Of a stretch of DNA of 64,000 nt, positions 36,624 through 47,025 are shown piece by piece. This DNA comes from Herbidospora galbida (GTDB taxonomy: Bacteria; Actinomycetota; Actinomycetes; Streptosporangiales; Streptosporangiaceae), in contig NZ_SZQA01000037.1 in the NCBI RefSeq assembly GCF_005233835.1, positions 1 through 64,000 of the forward strand, read 5' to 3'. The notes under the pieces are model-generated. The model ran no database searches. It saw nothing but the letters and a program-made list of their open reading frames with translations, and had not been told where the DNA came from. Within the stretch, counting starts at the first letter, position 1; the number at the start of each line of letters is the position of its first letter. A program made the position numbers and the translations under genes.

Positions 36624-37604
36624 ATGGCCATGACAGGCGTGGTAAAAGACGAGCTGAGCCGCCTGCCGGTGCTGAAGCCCTGCTGCCGCAAGGCCGAGGT
36701 GTCGACGCTGCTCAGGTTCGCCAGCGGGCTCCATCTGGTGGGCGGCCGGATCGTGATCGAGGCCGAGCTCGACACCAACGTGACGGCCCGCCGCCTGATC
36801 AAGGACATTGGCGAGGTGTTCGGCCACAAGGCCGAGGTCCTGGTGCTGGCCCCGGCGGGGCTGCGGAAGGGGTCGCGTTACGTCGTGCGCGTCTACAAGG
36901 ACGGCGAGGCGCTGGCGCGGCAGACCGGCTTGATCGACAACCACGGCCGCCCGGTGCGGGGCCTGCCCCGACAGGTCGTGTCAGGAGCGACGTGCGACGC
37001 CGAGGCCGCCTGGCGGGGCGCGTTCCTGGCCCACGGCTCGCTGACCGAGCCGGGCCGGTCCATGTCGCTCGAGGTGACCTGCCCCGGCCCCGAGGCCGCG
37101 CTGGCCCTGGTCGGGTCCGCGCGCCGCCTGAAGATCCACGCCAAGGCGCGCGAGGTGCGCGGCGTCGACCGCGTGGTCGTCCGCGACGGCGACGCCATCA
37201 GCGCCCTGCTGACCCGCCTGGGCGCCCACGACAGCGTGCTGGCCTGGGAGGAGCGCCGGATGCGGCGCGAGGTCCGGGCCACCGCCAACCGCCTCGCCAA
37301 CTTCGACGACGCCAACCTGCGCCGCTCGGCCCGCGCGGCCGTGGCCGCCGGGGCGCGCGTCCAGCGGGCCCTGGAGATCCTCGGCGACGACGCCCCCGAG
37401 CACCTGGTGATCGCCGGGCGGCTGCGGGTGGAGCACAAGCAGGCGTCGCTGGAGGAGCTCGGCCAGATCGCCGACCCGCCCCTGACGAAGGACGCCATCG
37501 CCGGCCGCATCCGCCGCCTTCTCGCCATGGCCGACAAGCGGGCCCAGGACCTCGGCCTGCCGACCACCGAGGCGAGCCTCACGGCCGACATGCTCAGCGG
37601 CTGA
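36624..37604 (+). CDS. whiA: WhiA sporulation/cell-division regulator
   Basis: The 326-residue protein has the LAGLIDADG-like N-terminal domain (residues ~20-200) and a C-terminal helix-turn-helix ending [20 protein letters not shown]. WhiA controls division and sporulation genes in streptomycetes with WhiB. ATG 36624 follows GGGGGAGGA; ATG 36630 is possible. The leader has inverted AGACTA/TAGTCT arms (36583-36601) holding a -10-like TAGTCT, and a GACAC (36613-36617), which matches the reported WhiA motif, so autoregulation is possible. Confidence 0.93.
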   Translation: MAMTGVVKDELSRLPVLKPCCRKAEVSTLLRFASGLHLVGGRIVIEAELDTNVTARRLIKDIGEVFGHKAEVLVLAPAGLRKGSRYVVRVYKDGEALARQTGLIDNHGRPVRGLPRQVVSGATCDAEAAWRGAFLAHGSLTEPGRSMSLEVTCPGPEAALALVGSARRLKIHAKAREVRGVDRVVVRDGDAISALLTRLGAHDSVLAWEERRMRREVRATANRLANFDDANLRRSARAAVAAGARVQRALEILGDDAPEHLVIAGRLRVEHKQASLEELGQIADPPLTKDAIAGRIRRLLAMADKRAQDLGLPTTEASLTADMLSG

Positions 37605-37634
37605 GCTGTCGAATAGGGGCAATTTTTTACAGTT

Positions 37635-37680
37635 AGCCGCCCCGCTTTGCGGCTTTCTTACGCTATGCCGCCCTGCGGCA
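37635..37680 (+). terminator. Two tandem hairpins after whiA
   Basis: AGCCGC (37635-37640) pairs with GCGGCT (37649-37654), followed by TTCTTA; then TGCCGC (37666-37671) pairs with GCGGCA (37675-37680). The first has a short T-rich tail and likely ends the whiA transcript. Confidence 0.6.
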
Positions 37681-37687
37681 GACCCGC

Positions 37688-38772
<1,085 letters not shown>

Positions 38773-38773
<1 letters not shown>

Positions 38774-39960
38774 TGCGTGGTCTCGACGAGCTCGACGTGA
38801 AAGGTCGGCGCGTCCTCGTGCGCGCCGACCTGAACGTTCCCCTCGACGGGGACGTGATCACCGATGACGGCCGCATCCGCGCCTCGCTCCCGACGATCCG
38901 GGAGCTGGCCGGCAAGGGCGCCAAGGTGATCGTCTGCGCTCACCTGGGCCGTCCCAAGGGCCAGGTCAAGCCGGAGTTCTCGCTGGCCCCCGTGGCCAAG
39001 CGGCTCTCCGAGCTGCTGGGCGAGCCGGTCGCCTTCGCCGCCGACGTGGTCGGCGACTCCGCCCGCGCCACCGTCGCGGCGCTGGAAGAGGGCCAGGTGG
39101 CCCTGCTGGAGAACCTGCGCTACGAGCCGGGCGAGGAGTCCAAGGACGACGCCGCCCGCGCCGAGTTCGCGGCCCGCCTGGCCATGCTCGCCGACCTCTA
39201 CGTCGGCGACGGCTTCGGAGCGGTCCACCGCAAGCACGCGTCGGTCTACGACGTGCCCAAGCAGCTTCCGCACGCGGTCGGCGGCCTGATCGCCGCCGAG
39301 GTCGACGTGCTGAAGAAGCTGACCGTCGACCCGGCCCGCCCCTATGCGGTGGTGCTGGGCGGTGCGAAGGTCTCCGACAAGCTCGGCGTCATCGCCAACC
39401 TGCTGACCAAGGTCGACCGCCTGCTGATCGGCGGCGGCATGGCCTACACCTTCCTCAAGGCCCAGGGCTACGAGGTCGGCAGGTCGCTGCTGCAGGAAGA
39501 CCAGCTCGACACGGTCCGCGGGTTCCTCAACCAGGCCGCCTCGCTCGGCGTCGAACTGGTGCTGCCGGTCGACATCGTCGCGGCCACCCACTTCGCCGAG
39601 GACGCGGAACACGAGGTCGTCGACGCCACCGCCATCCCGGCCGACCGGGAGGGCCTGGACATCGGCCCGCGCACGCGCGAGCTGTTCGCCCAGAAGCTGG
39701 CCGACGCCCAGACCGTGTTCTGGAACGGCCCGATGGGCGTGTTCGAGTTCGACGCGTTCGCGAACGGCACCCGCGCGGTCGCCGAGGCGCTCGTGCGCTC
39801 CGAGGCGTTCACCGTGGTCGGCGGCGGCGACTCCGCCGCGGCGGTCCGCAAGTTCGGCCTGCCGGAAGACGGCTTCTCGCACATCTCGACCGGAGGCGGC
39901 GCCTCCCTCGAGTACCTCGAGGGCAAAGAACTGCCCGGCCTGATCGCGCTGGAGGACTGA
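38773..39960 (+). CDS. pgk: Phosphoglycerate kinase
   Basis: The 395-residue protein has [14 protein letters not shown] at the N-terminus, the substrate-binding [33 protein letters not shown], and the ATP-site [13 protein letters not shown]. It forms ATP from 1,3-bisphosphoglycerate. Overlap with gapA is one base; tpiA starts two bases later. Confidence 0.97.
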
Positions 39961-39961
39961 C

Positions 39962-40726
39962 GTGAGCCGCAAGCCGCTCATCGCCGGCAACTGGAAGATG
40001 AACAAGAACCACCTTGAGGCGATCAAGCTGGTTCAGGAACTCGCCTTCTCCCTGACCGACAAGGACTTCGACAAGGTCGAGGTCGCGGTGCTGCCGCCGT
40101 TCACCGACCTGCGCAGCGTCCAGACGCTGGTCGACGGCGACAAGCTCCGCATCGTCTACGGCGGCCAGGACCTGTCCGCCTACGACGGCGGCGCCTACAC
40201 CGGCGAGATCTCCGGCGCCATGCTCGGCAAGCTCGGCTGCACCTTCGTGGCGATCGGCCACTCGGAGCGCCGGCAGTACCACGCCGAGGACGACGCTCTG
40301 GTCAACGCCAAGGTCCAGGCGGCCTACCGCCACTCGGTGACGCCGATCCTGTGCGTCGGCGAGGGCCTGCCGGTCCGGCAGGCGGGCAACCAGGTCGAGC
40401 ACACGCTGGCCCAGGTCGACGGCGCCCTCAAGGGTGTCTCGGCCGAGCAGGCGAAGACGATCGTGATCGCTTATGAGCCGGTCTGGGCGATCGGCACCGG
40501 CGAGGTCGCCACTCCTGACGACGCTCAGGAGGTGTGCGGCGCGATTCGCGTGCGACTCGCCGAGCTGTACGACACGGAAGTCGCCGACGCCGTCCGTATT
40601 CTTTACGGAGGCTCGGTGAAGTCTGACAACATCGCGGGGATCATGGCACAGCCCGACGTCGACGGCGCGCTCGTCGGCGGGGCCAGCCTCGACCCGGCGG
40701 AGTTCGTGAAGATCTGCCGGTTTTAG
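39962..40726 (+). CDS. tpiA: Triosephosphate isomerase
   Basis: The 254-residue protein has AGNWKMNKN with Asn10 and Lys12, the catalytic His in [10 protein letters not shown], and the catalytic Glu in [11 protein letters not shown]. It interconverts the triose phosphates. GTG start 39962. It closes the gapA-pgk-tpiA operon. Confidence 0.97.
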   Translation: MSRKPLIAGNWKMNKNHLEAIKLVQELAFSLTDKDFDKVEVAVLPPFTDLRSVQTLVDGDKLRIVYGGQDLSAYDGGAYTGEISGAMLGKLGCTFVAIGHSERRQYHAEDDALVNAKVQAAYRHSVTPILCVGEGLPVRQAGNQVEHTLAQVDGALKGVSAEQAKTIVIAYEPVWAIGTGEVATPDDAQEVCGAIRVRLAELYDTEVADAVRILYGGSVKSDNIAGIMAQPDVDGALVGGASLDPAEFVKICRF

Positions 40727-40752
40727 CGCAGATGTCGGCCTAGCTGGGTCAT

Positions 40753-40790
40753 TATGGGGGTGCGACTTGACACCAGGTCGTACCCTCATA
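40753..40790 (+). terminator. tpiA terminator hairpin, with a -35-like loop
   Basis: A 14-bp stem (40753-40766 with 40777-40790, two G-U pairs) ends the glycolytic operon. The loop region carries TTGACA (40767-40772), a consensus -35, so secG may start from within or just after it. No T-tract follows. Confidence 0.55.
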
Positions 40791-40842
40791 GAGCACGTTT
40801 GAATCGTCATGCCGCTCAGGCGCTATCCGGAAAAGGTCTGCC

Positions 40843-41073
40843 GTGACTATCGGAATCTCCATCGCCCTCATTCTGTCGAGCGCCCTCATGGTGCTGCTGG
40901 TTCTGCTCCACAAGGGCAAGGGTGGCGGTCTGACGGACATGTTCGGCGGCGGCTTCGCGTCGTCGTTCGGCGGTTCGTCCGTCGTGGAGCGCAACCTTGA
41001 CCGTCTGACGGTCATCACCGGCGTCGTGTGGTTCGTCTGCATCATCGCGCTCGGCCTGCTGCTCAAGCCGTAG
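40843..41073 (+). CDS. secG: Preprotein translocase subunit SecG
   Basis: The 76-residue protein has two membrane spans (residues ~3-22 and ~52-73) with the SecG loop VLLHKGKGGGLTDMFGGG between them. It stimulates SecYE in protein export. GTG start 40843. It lies between tpiA and rbpA. Confidence 0.95.
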   Translation: MTIGISIALILSSALMVLLVLLHKGKGGGLTDMFGGGFASSFGGSSVVERNLDRLTVITGVVWFVCIIALGLLLKP

Positions 41074-41145
41074 CAGCCCCAAGCGTCACATAGGGTTCAT
41101 TCTCTCCCCGTGTTCCCCGCGGGGCGATCGAGCGAGGAGTAATCC

Positions 41146-41493
41146 GTGGGTAGTGGCAACGCGATCCGTGGCAGTCGAGTCGGAGCCGGCCCGATGGGCG
41201 AGGCCGAGCGCGGCGAGGCGGCCCCCCGAGTGCGTGTCGCCTTCTGGTGCGCGAATCTTCACGAGACGCGTCCCAGTTTCGCCAGTGACGCGGCCGTCCC
41301 GGAATTCTGGGACTGCCCCCGTTGCGGCCTGCCCGCCGGTCAGGACCAGGCCAACCCGCCTGCTCCGCCGCGCAATGAGCCCTACAAGACCCACCTTGCC
41401 TACGTGAAGGAGCGCCGGAGCGACAAGGACGGCGCGCAGATCCTCGCGGAGGCGCTGGAGCGGCTGCGTTCCTCCTCGCGTCCGATCTACTAG
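41146..41493 (+). CDS. rbpA: RNA polymerase-binding protein RbpA
   Basis: The 115-residue protein has the N-terminal GSGNAIRGSRVGAGPMGE tail, a zinc site of C35, H39, C57 and C60 (WCANLHE and DCPRC), and a C-terminal sigma-binding helix AQILAEALERLRSS. RbpA stabilises open complexes with the main sigma factor in actinobacteria. GTG start at 41146 after GCGAGGAG. The upstream gap has a -10-like TAGGGT (41090-41095). Confidence 0.95.
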   Translation: MGSGNAIRGSRVGAGPMGEAERGEAAPRVRVAFWCANLHETRPSFASDAAVPEFWDCPRCGLPAGQDQANPPAPPRNEPYKTHLAYVKERRSDKDGAQILAEALERLRSSSRPIY

Positions 41494-41500
41494 GACTCGC

Positions 41501-41538
41501 CGAAACGGCCCCGCTGCGCAGGCAGCGGGGCCGTTTCG
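41501..41538. terminator. Bidirectional terminator between rbpA and amidohydrolase
   Basis: A perfect 17-bp stem (41501-41517 and 41522-41538, loop GCAG) lies between the two convergent genes. Both outer ends are CGAAAC/GTTTCG, so each strand ends with a short T run. Confidence 0.85.
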
Positions 41539-41542
41539 CGTT

Positions 41543-43171
41543 TCACCGCGCGAAGACCTGGTTTCCGTCCACGAACGTCGCCCGGACCTCGGTGAGGGCG
41601 ATCTCGCCGGCCGGCTGGGCGAAGGGATCCCGGTCGAGCACGACCAGGTCGGCAGGCCGGCCCGGTTCGATCACGCCCGCCGGTGAGCCGTTCAGCCAGG
41701 CGCTTCCCTCCGTGTACGCCGTCATGATCGTCCGCAGGTCGAGCGCCTGCCCCGGGAGGAACGGCGCCGCGGTGTGCCCGGCGTGGTGGGAGCCGGGCGG
41801 CTCGACCCGGTTGACCGCGACGTGCATGCCTTCGAGGGGGTCGGCCGAGGAGACCGGCCAGTCGGAGCCCGCCGCCAGCCGGGCGCCCGAGGCGACCAGG
41901 TCGCCGAACGGATACTGCCACGACGAGCGGGGCTCGCCCAGGTAGGGCAGGGTGAGCTCGTCCATCTGGGGGCTGTGGGCGGCCCACAGCGGCTGGAGGT
42001 TGGCCACCGCGCCCAGCTCGGCGAACCGGGGCACGTCGTCGGGGGTGATGATCTGCAGGTGGGCGATGTGGTGGCGGTTGGCCGGGTCGGTGCCCTCCAG
42101 GGAGTCGAGCACCTCCCTGACCGCGCGCTCGCCGATGGCGTGGAAGTGCACCTGGAAGCCCAGCGCGTCGAGCTCGCGGACGTAGCCCTTCAGCAGCGCG
42201 GGATCCACGTAGGACAGGCCGGTCCCGCCGCAGTGACATCCGGTCTCACTCCGACTTCTGAGATCGGGCCGGTTGTAGGGCTCGATCACGGCCGCCGTGA
42301 AGTTCTCGGCGATGCCGTCCTGCATGATCTTGATCGAGGTGGCACGGAACCGGTCGAGGCCCTCGGCCGAGGCCCGGCGCTCCACCAGTGACGGGATCTG
42401 CTCGGCGCCCCGCGTCCGGTCCCACCACAGGGCGGCCACCACGCGGGCGGTGAGCATGCCCTTCCCAGCCACCGACAGGTAGGTGGGGAGCTGGTCGTCG
42501 GAGCCCGCGTACGAGCCGACGATCGCGTCCTGCCAGCCGGTGATGCCCAGGGAGAACAGGTGCCGCTGGGCGTCCAGCAGCGCGGCCTCCTGGTCGGCGG
42601 CGGTGGGGCGGGGGGTGAGCAGGCCGACCAGGTCCATCGCGCCCTCGTGCAGGACGCCGGTCGGGGTGCCGTCGGGGTCGCGTTCGATGCGGCCGTCGGC
42701 GGGGTCGGGGGTGTCCCTGCCGATGCCGGCCCGCTCCAGGGCCCGCGTGTTGACCCAGGCCGCGTGGTGGTCGCGCTGGATCAGGTAGGCGGGGCGGTCG
42801 AGGAAGTCGAGCTGCTCGCGGCGGGGCAGACCGCCGGGGAAGGCGGCCATGTCCCAGCCGCCGCCCTGGATCCACTCGCGGTCGGGGTGGGCGGCGGCGT
42901 ACTCCCGCACCTCGCCCAAGTAGGCCTCCAGGCCGTACACCTCCGACAGTTCGCACAGCGCCCGTTCGAGACCGGCCTGGACCGGGTGGACGTGGCTGTC
43001 GGTGAATCCCGGCGTCAGCAGTCCGCCGGCCAGGTCGAACGGCTCGGCGGCCGGAGTGGCGAGGTCGTCGAGCGTCCCCACGGCGGCGATGACTCCGTCG
43101 CGGACCAGCACCGCTTCGGCGAAGCCGCCGGGGGTGAAGACGCGGCCTCCGTGGAACAGGGTCTCGGTCAA
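41543..43171 (-). CDS. Amidohydrolase, YtcJ-like
   Basis: The 542-residue protein is of the Amidohydro_3 type. The metal site begins TDSHVHP (residues ~57-63); KIMQDGIAENFTAAV, HFHAIGERAVREVL and HHIAHLQII supply further His residues, and AAGSDWPVSSADPL the catalytic Asp. Such enzymes hydrolyse amide or imide bonds in diverse small molecules; the substrate is not known. It follows an FAD oxidoreductase gene by one base and shares its transcript. Confidence 0.85.
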   Translation of the reverse strand: MTETLFHGGRVFTPGGFAEAVLVRDGVIAAVGTLDDLATPAAEPFDLAGGLLTPGFTDSHVHPVQAGLERALCELSEVYGLEAYLGEVREYAAAHPDREWIQGGGWDMAAFPGGLPRREQLDFLDRPAYLIQRDHHAAWVNTRALERAGIGRDTPDPADGRIERDPDGTPTGVLHEGAMDLVGLLTPRPTAADQEAALLDAQRHLFSLGITGWQDAIVGSYAGSDDQLPTYLSVAGKGMLTARVVAALWWDRTRGAEQIPSLVERRASAEGLDRFRATSIKIMQDGIAENFTAAVIEPYNRPDLRSRSETGCHCGGTGLSYVDPALLKGYVRELDALGFQVHFHAIGERAVREVLDSLEGTDPANRHHIAHLQIITPDDVPRFAELGAVANLQPLWAAHSPQMDELTLPYLGEPRSSWQYPFGDLVASGARLAAGSDWPVSSADPLEGMHVAVNRVEPPGSHHAGHTAAPFLPGQALDLRTIMTAYTEGSAWLNGSPAGVIEPGRPADLVVLDRDPFAQPAGEIALTEVRATFVDGNQVFAR

Positions 43172-43172
43172 T

Positions 43173-44561
43173 TCAGTGTCCTGTGATCTTGTCGGCGATT
43201 CTGGCCAGCACGGACGTGCGGGGCACGCCCCCGGCCTCCCGGGCGTCGGCGAGCCGGTAGAGACGGTACATCGCGTGCACCCCCGTCCAGCGCAGGGGTT
43301 CGGGCTCCCACTTGCGCACCCTGCGGCCCACCCAGGGCAGCGCGGTCAGCTCGGTGTCGCGGCCCAGCACGAGGTCGCGCAGGGTGCGTCCGGCGACGTT
43401 GGTGGCGGTGACGCCGTGGCCGGTGTAGCCGCCGGCCCAGCCGAGGCCCGTCGAACGGTCCAGGCCCACGGTGGCGCACCAGTCGCGCGGCACGCCCAGC
43501 ACGCCCGACCAGGCGTGCGCGATCGTGGTCGAGCGGGCGGCGGGGAAGAAGCCGAGCAGCAGTCGCCAGAGGGCGTCGACGGTCCAGCCGTGGGTGCGGC
43601 CCCGGTCGTCGACCCGGGAGCCGTAGAGGTAGGGGCGGCCCCGGCCGCCGAAGGCGATGCGGTCGTCGGCGGTGCGCTGGGCGTACATGTAGTAGTGCGC
43701 GAAGTCGCCGAGGAGCTCGTGGCCCTGCCAGCCGACCTCGTCCCAGAAGCGCTGGGGGAGCGGCTCGGTGACGATCATGGAGCTGTTCATCGGCAGCCAG
43801 TCGCGGTGGTTGTCCTTCAGCGTCGCGGTGAAGCCCTCGGTGCAGCGCAGGATCACGTCGGCGCGGACCGTGCCGCGCGCCGTCGTCACCCGGCCGGGCG
43901 CGATGCCGGTCACCTCGGTGCCCTCGTAGAGCTCCACCCCCAGGTTCTGTACGACCCCCGCCAGCCCCCTGGCCAGCTTCGCCGGCTGCACCCGCGCACA
44001 GTGAGGGCTCCAGGAGGCCGTCAGGGCCCCCTGGACCCGGATGCGCTCGTCCACGGGCACCACGGCCACGTCCTCGGGGCCCCAGCCCCAGGCGTGCTGG
44101 CCCTCGACCTCCTGCTCCAGGCGCAGCGCCTGCGCGGGGGTCCTGGCGACGTTGAAGACGCCGCCCTTCACCACGTCGGCGTCGATGCCCTCGGCCGTAC
44201 AGACGGAGATGACCTCGTCGACGGCGCTGAACAGCTCCCGCTGGAACGCCCGCGCGGCCTCGGCGCCGTGGGTCTCGGCGTAGCGCCGCGGGCTCCCTGG
44301 CAGCAGCCCGGCCAGCCAGCCGCCGTTGCGGCCCGAGGCGCCGAATCCGGCGAACTCCTTCTCCAGGACCACGACGTGCAGCGACGGGTCGGCCTTCACC
44401 AGGTAGTACGCCGTCCACAGGCCCGTGTAGCCGCCGCCGACGATCGCCACGTCGGCCCGCAGGTCGCCGTCGAGCCGGCGGGCGGGCTCGGGGACGCCGA
44501 GCGCCCGATACCAATAGGAGACGTCACCGTTGGCGAAGGAATCGGAGAGCGGAGCGTTCAT
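43173..44561 (-). CDS. FAD-dependent oxidoreductase, DAO/PuuB-like
   Basis: The 462-residue protein has the N-terminal Rossmann motif ADVAIVGGGYTGLWTAYYL with the GxGxxG variant, FGASGRNGGWLAG, and a C-terminal GWAGGYTGHGVTATNVAGR that closes the FAD site. It matches the gamma-glutamylputrescine oxidase/D-amino acid oxidase group that oxidises amines or amino acids. Paired with the amidohydrolase it suggests a small amine/amide breakdown unit; this is inference. Confidence 0.85.
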   Translation of the reverse strand: MNAPLSDSFANGDVSYWYRALGVPEPARRLDGDLRADVAIVGGGYTGLWTAYYLVKADPSLHVVVLEKEFAGFGASGRNGGWLAGLLPGSPRRYAETHGAEAARAFQRELFSAVDEVISVCTAEGIDADVVKGGVFNVARTPAQALRLEQEVEGQHAWGWGPEDVAVVPVDERIRVQGALTASWSPHCARVQPAKLARGLAGVVQNLGVELYEGTEVTGIAPGRVTTARGTVRADVILRCTEGFTATLKDNHRDWLPMNSSMIVTEPLPQRFWDEVGWQGHELLGDFAHYYMYAQRTADDRIAFGGRGRPYLYGSRVDDRGRTHGWTVDALWRLLLGFFPAARSTTIAHAWSGVLGVPRDWCATVGLDRSTGLGWAGGYTGHGVTATNVAGRTLRDLVLGRDTELTALPWVGRRVRKWEPEPLRWTGVHAMYRLYRLADAREAGGVPRTSVLARIADKITGH

Positions 44562-44660
44562 AGGGGCAATCCTGCTCTATTCGTCACCTAGGCCGCATCT
44601 CACGACGGAACGCGTGGCGCAAGGCGGTATTGAGCCCCGTTATGCGAAGTCTTAACAGAA

Positions 44661-44674
44661 TTTGTCATGACGAA
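44661..44674. promoter_or_regulatory. Possible operator in the divergent intergenic region
   Basis: TTTGTCATGACGAA is a 14-bp palindrome with one mismatch, in an AT-richer stretch between the FAD gene (minus) and the ACT-GNAT gene (plus). CTTAACAG just upstream may be part of a promoter. The regulator is unknown. Confidence 0.4.
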
Positions 44675-44750
44675 ACGGATGGCACACCGCCATGTAGCAA
44701 ATGCGTAACAACGCTGCCCCAGGCTGGGACGCAGCGGAGGGAGAGATGTT

Positions 44751-45782
44751 ATGGGGTTTCTGCGGATCAGGACGACGGTCGACGAACGTCCCGGGCGGCT
44801 GGCGTCACTGGCGTCGGCGCTCGCGGCCAAGGGCGGCAACATCCTCGGCCTGTCCGTGCAACCCGACTCCGACGGCACCGTCGACGAGTTCATCGCCGAC
44901 ATCCCGGCCTCGGCGGACGACGTGCGGGTCGCCCTCGAGGAGGCCGGAGGCCGGCGGGTCAAGGTCGTCCCGGCGACCGCCCACGAACTGACCGACGAGC
45001 CGACGCGGGTGCTGCTGCTGGCCGCGCGGCTGCGGGCGATGCCGTGGCGGCTGCCGGAGATCCTCGGCGACCTGCTGCGCGCCGACGACGCCCGCTGGGT
45101 GTTCGGCGCCGTGAAGGGCGAGCTGCCCGACCCCACCCTGCTGGTGGTGCCGGTGGCGCCCCGGCGGTCGATCCGGCTGCGACGGACCGGCCTGCCCTTC
45201 ACCATGACCGAGGCGGCCCGCGCCGCCGCGCTGGTCCGGCTGGCCCAGCCGCCGGCCGACCCCGTCTCGGCCGAGCGCGACGTGACGCTCGGCGACGGGA
45301 CGCAGGTGCAGGTGAAGTCGCTGGCCCCGATCTACCGCGAGGCCGTACGGGACCTGCACGAGCGCTGCTCCCCGGAGACCCGCAGGTTCCGCTACTTCAC
45401 CTCGTCCCCCAGCCTGCCCCCGAGGGTCTTCGACCGGCTCTGCGACCGGTCGAAGGGCCACTCGCTGGTGGCCGGGTACGACGGCCAGGTGGTCGCGCTG
45501 GCCAGCCTGAACTTCGGCGCCGAACCCGGCACCGCCGAGTTCACCCTCCTGGTCGAAGATCGCTGGCAGGGCCGCGGCCTCGGGGCCGCCCTGACCCGGT
45601 TGCTGCTGGAGGAGGCCCGTGACCTGGGCCTGGCCGAAGTGCGGGCCACGCTGCTCTCCGACAACGCGCGCATGCGGAGTCTGCTGATCTCCCTCGGCGC
45701 CACGCTGGGCTACACCGATGATCCCGGTGTGGTCGAGGCGCGGATCGCCGTGGGTGTGCTGGCGCCGGTCGTCCCGGCCTAG
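44751..45782 (+). CDS. ACT domain-GNAT acetyltransferase fusion
   Basis: The 343-residue protein joins an N-terminal ACT domain (residues ~1-75, with VDERPGRLASLASALAAKGGNILGL, the amino-acid-binding loop) to a C-terminal GNAT domain (residues ~190-330, with the acetyl-CoA loop VEDRWQGRGLGAALTRLLLE). Between them is a ~110-residue helical linker. ACT-GNAT proteins in actinomycetes such as Micromonospora and Streptomyces are lysine acetyltransferases whose activity responds to amino acids; targets include acetyl-CoA synthetase. The same role is likely but the effector here is unknown. ATG 44751 follows GGAGGGAG. Confidence 0.85.
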   Translation: MGFLRIRTTVDERPGRLASLASALAAKGGNILGLSVQPDSDGTVDEFIADIPASADDVRVALEEAGGRRVKVVPATAHELTDEPTRVLLLAARLRAMPWRLPEILGDLLRADDARWVFGAVKGELPDPTLLVVPVAPRRSIRLRRTGLPFTMTEAARAAALVRLAQPPADPVSAERDVTLGDGTQVQVKSLAPIYREAVRDLHERCSPETRRFRYFTSSPSLPPRVFDRLCDRSKGHSLVAGYDGQVVALASLNFGAEPGTAEFTLLVEDRWQGRGLGAALTRLLLEEARDLGLAEVRATLLSDNARMRSLLISLGATLGYTDDPGVVEARIAVGVLAPVVPA

Positions 45783-45798
45783 ACCGCGCCACACGAGA

Positions 45799-45839
45799 CA
45801 TTCCGGTCCGGGGCGGCTCAGGGGCCCCGGACCGGAATG
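45799..45839. terminator. Bidirectional terminator
   Basis: A perfect 15-bp inverted repeat (45799-45813 and 45825-45839) lies between the ACT-GNAT gene and the convergent Clp_N gene. On the plus strand TGATCATTT follows. Confidence 0.8.
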
Positions 45840-45840
45840 A

Positions 45841-46458
45841 TCATTTCTCCGGGTCGGGCGGCACACCCATCGCGTCGAGCCGCCGGTGGAGGCTCTCGAG
45901 GCTGTCGAGGACCTGCCGGAGCAGCTGCCGGTCGGCGGTGTGGCGGCGCAGGGTGGTGCGGATGGCGTCGTCGCCGGGCGCGGTCAGCCGGTCCATCACC
46001 GACCGGTCCTTGGCGGCCTGGTCGTCCATCCGCCCGATCAGCGCCTGTTTGAGCACCTCGGGTTCGACGCCGCACTCGCGCAGGGCGTGGACGCCCACGT
46101 TCTCGCCCTCGTTCAGCGCGCTCAGCAGCAGGTGCTCGGTGCCGATGTGCTTGTCGTAGCGCCGCAGGGCCTCCAGGTGCGACATCTCCAGGACCTTCTT
46201 CGCCCGTGGGGTGAAGGGGATGTGGCCCGGCGTCGGCGCGTCGGGGTCGGACGGGCCGGTGAGGCGGACGACGACGGCCCTCATCTCGTCGAGCCGCGCG
46301 CCGCATTCGGCGACCGCCTGGCCGGCCAGGCCCTGTCCTTCGTTGATCAGCCCCAGCACGATGTGCTCGACGCCGATGTAGGGGTGCTGCAGTTCCCGGG
46401 CTTCCTGGTTGGCCAGGACGACGACCTGGCGGGTGCGGTCGGTGAAGCGCTCGAACAC
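45841..46458 (-). CDS. Free-standing Clp N-terminal domain protein
   Basis: The 205-residue protein consists of two Clp_N repeats (FERFTDRTRQVVVLANQEAR, residues 2-75; FTPRAKKVLEMSHLEALRR and GTEHLLLSALNEGE, residues ~82-145) and a helical tail. It lacks the ATPase modules of ClpC. Clp_N domains bind adaptors, substrates or phosphoarginine, so it may compete with or feed the ClpC-ClpP protease. Such orphan proteins are common in actinomycetes. ATG 46458 has GGAGGAAAC before it. Confidence 0.88.
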   Translation of the reverse strand: MFERFTDRTRQVVVLANQEARELQHPYIGVEHIVLGLINEGQGLAGQAVAECGARLDEMRAVVVRLTGPSDPDAPTPGHIPFTPRAKKVLEMSHLEALRRYDKHIGTEHLLLSALNEGENVGVHALRECGVEPEVLKQALIGRMDDQAAKDRSVMDRLTAPGDDAIRTTLRRHTADRQLLRQVLDSLESLHRRLDAMGVPPDPEK

Positions 46459-46495
46459 GGGTTTCCTCCGTGTGGAGTGTGGGGGACTGCCCCCA

Positions 46496-47002
46496 CTATG
46501 CGCCGGAAACGGCGGGCGCGCGAAGCGTGTAGACGTGGACGGGCCCGTGCTCGCCGATCCGGGTCCGGGTGCGGATCATGCCCAGCTTCTCGGCCAGCCG
46601 CTGCGAGGCGGTGTTGGCGGCGTCGGTCTCGGCCACCACCTCGGGCGCGCCCCGGGTCTCGAAGGCGAACCCGACCACCAGGCGGGCCGCCTCCAGCGCC
46701 AGCCCCCGGCCCTGCCATTTCGGATCTACACTGTAAAGGAGCTCGGCCGCGTGGTCGTCGGTGGTGCGCAGCCCGCACACCCCGATCTCGTGGTCGTGGA
46801 CGATCGCCCACAGGCCGTAGCCGTGGGTGTCGAAGTCCTCACGGCTGTCGCCCACGATCTCGGCCACCAGCGCCGCCGAGACGAGCGAGTCGTCGAACAG
46901 GTGCCGCCGCACGCTCGGCTCGTTCCAGTGGACCAGCAGCCACGGCGCGTCCGACGGGGCGATCGGGCGGAGGGTCAGCCGGTCTCCGCGCAACTCGGTC
47001 AT
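46496..47002 (-). CDS. GNAT family N-acetyltransferase
   Basis: The 168-residue protein is of the RimJ/RimL type: RLTLRPIAPSDAPWL at the N-terminus, then PKWQGRGLALEAARLVVGFAF with the acetyl-CoA loop, and ETDAANTASQRLAEKLGM. Substrate unknown. It starts 23 bases from the divergent gene at 47026. Confidence 0.85.
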   Translation of the reverse strand: MTELRGDRLTLRPIAPSDAPWLLVHWNEPSVRRHLFDDSLVSAALVAEIVGDSREDFDTHGYGLWAIVHDHEIGVCGLRTTDDHAAELLYSVDPKWQGRGLALEAARLVVGFAFETRGAPEVVAETDAANTASQRLAEKLGMIRTRTRIGEHGPVHVYTLRAPAVSGA

Positions 47003-47025
47003 GCGGGCCAGGGTATGACCTCTCC

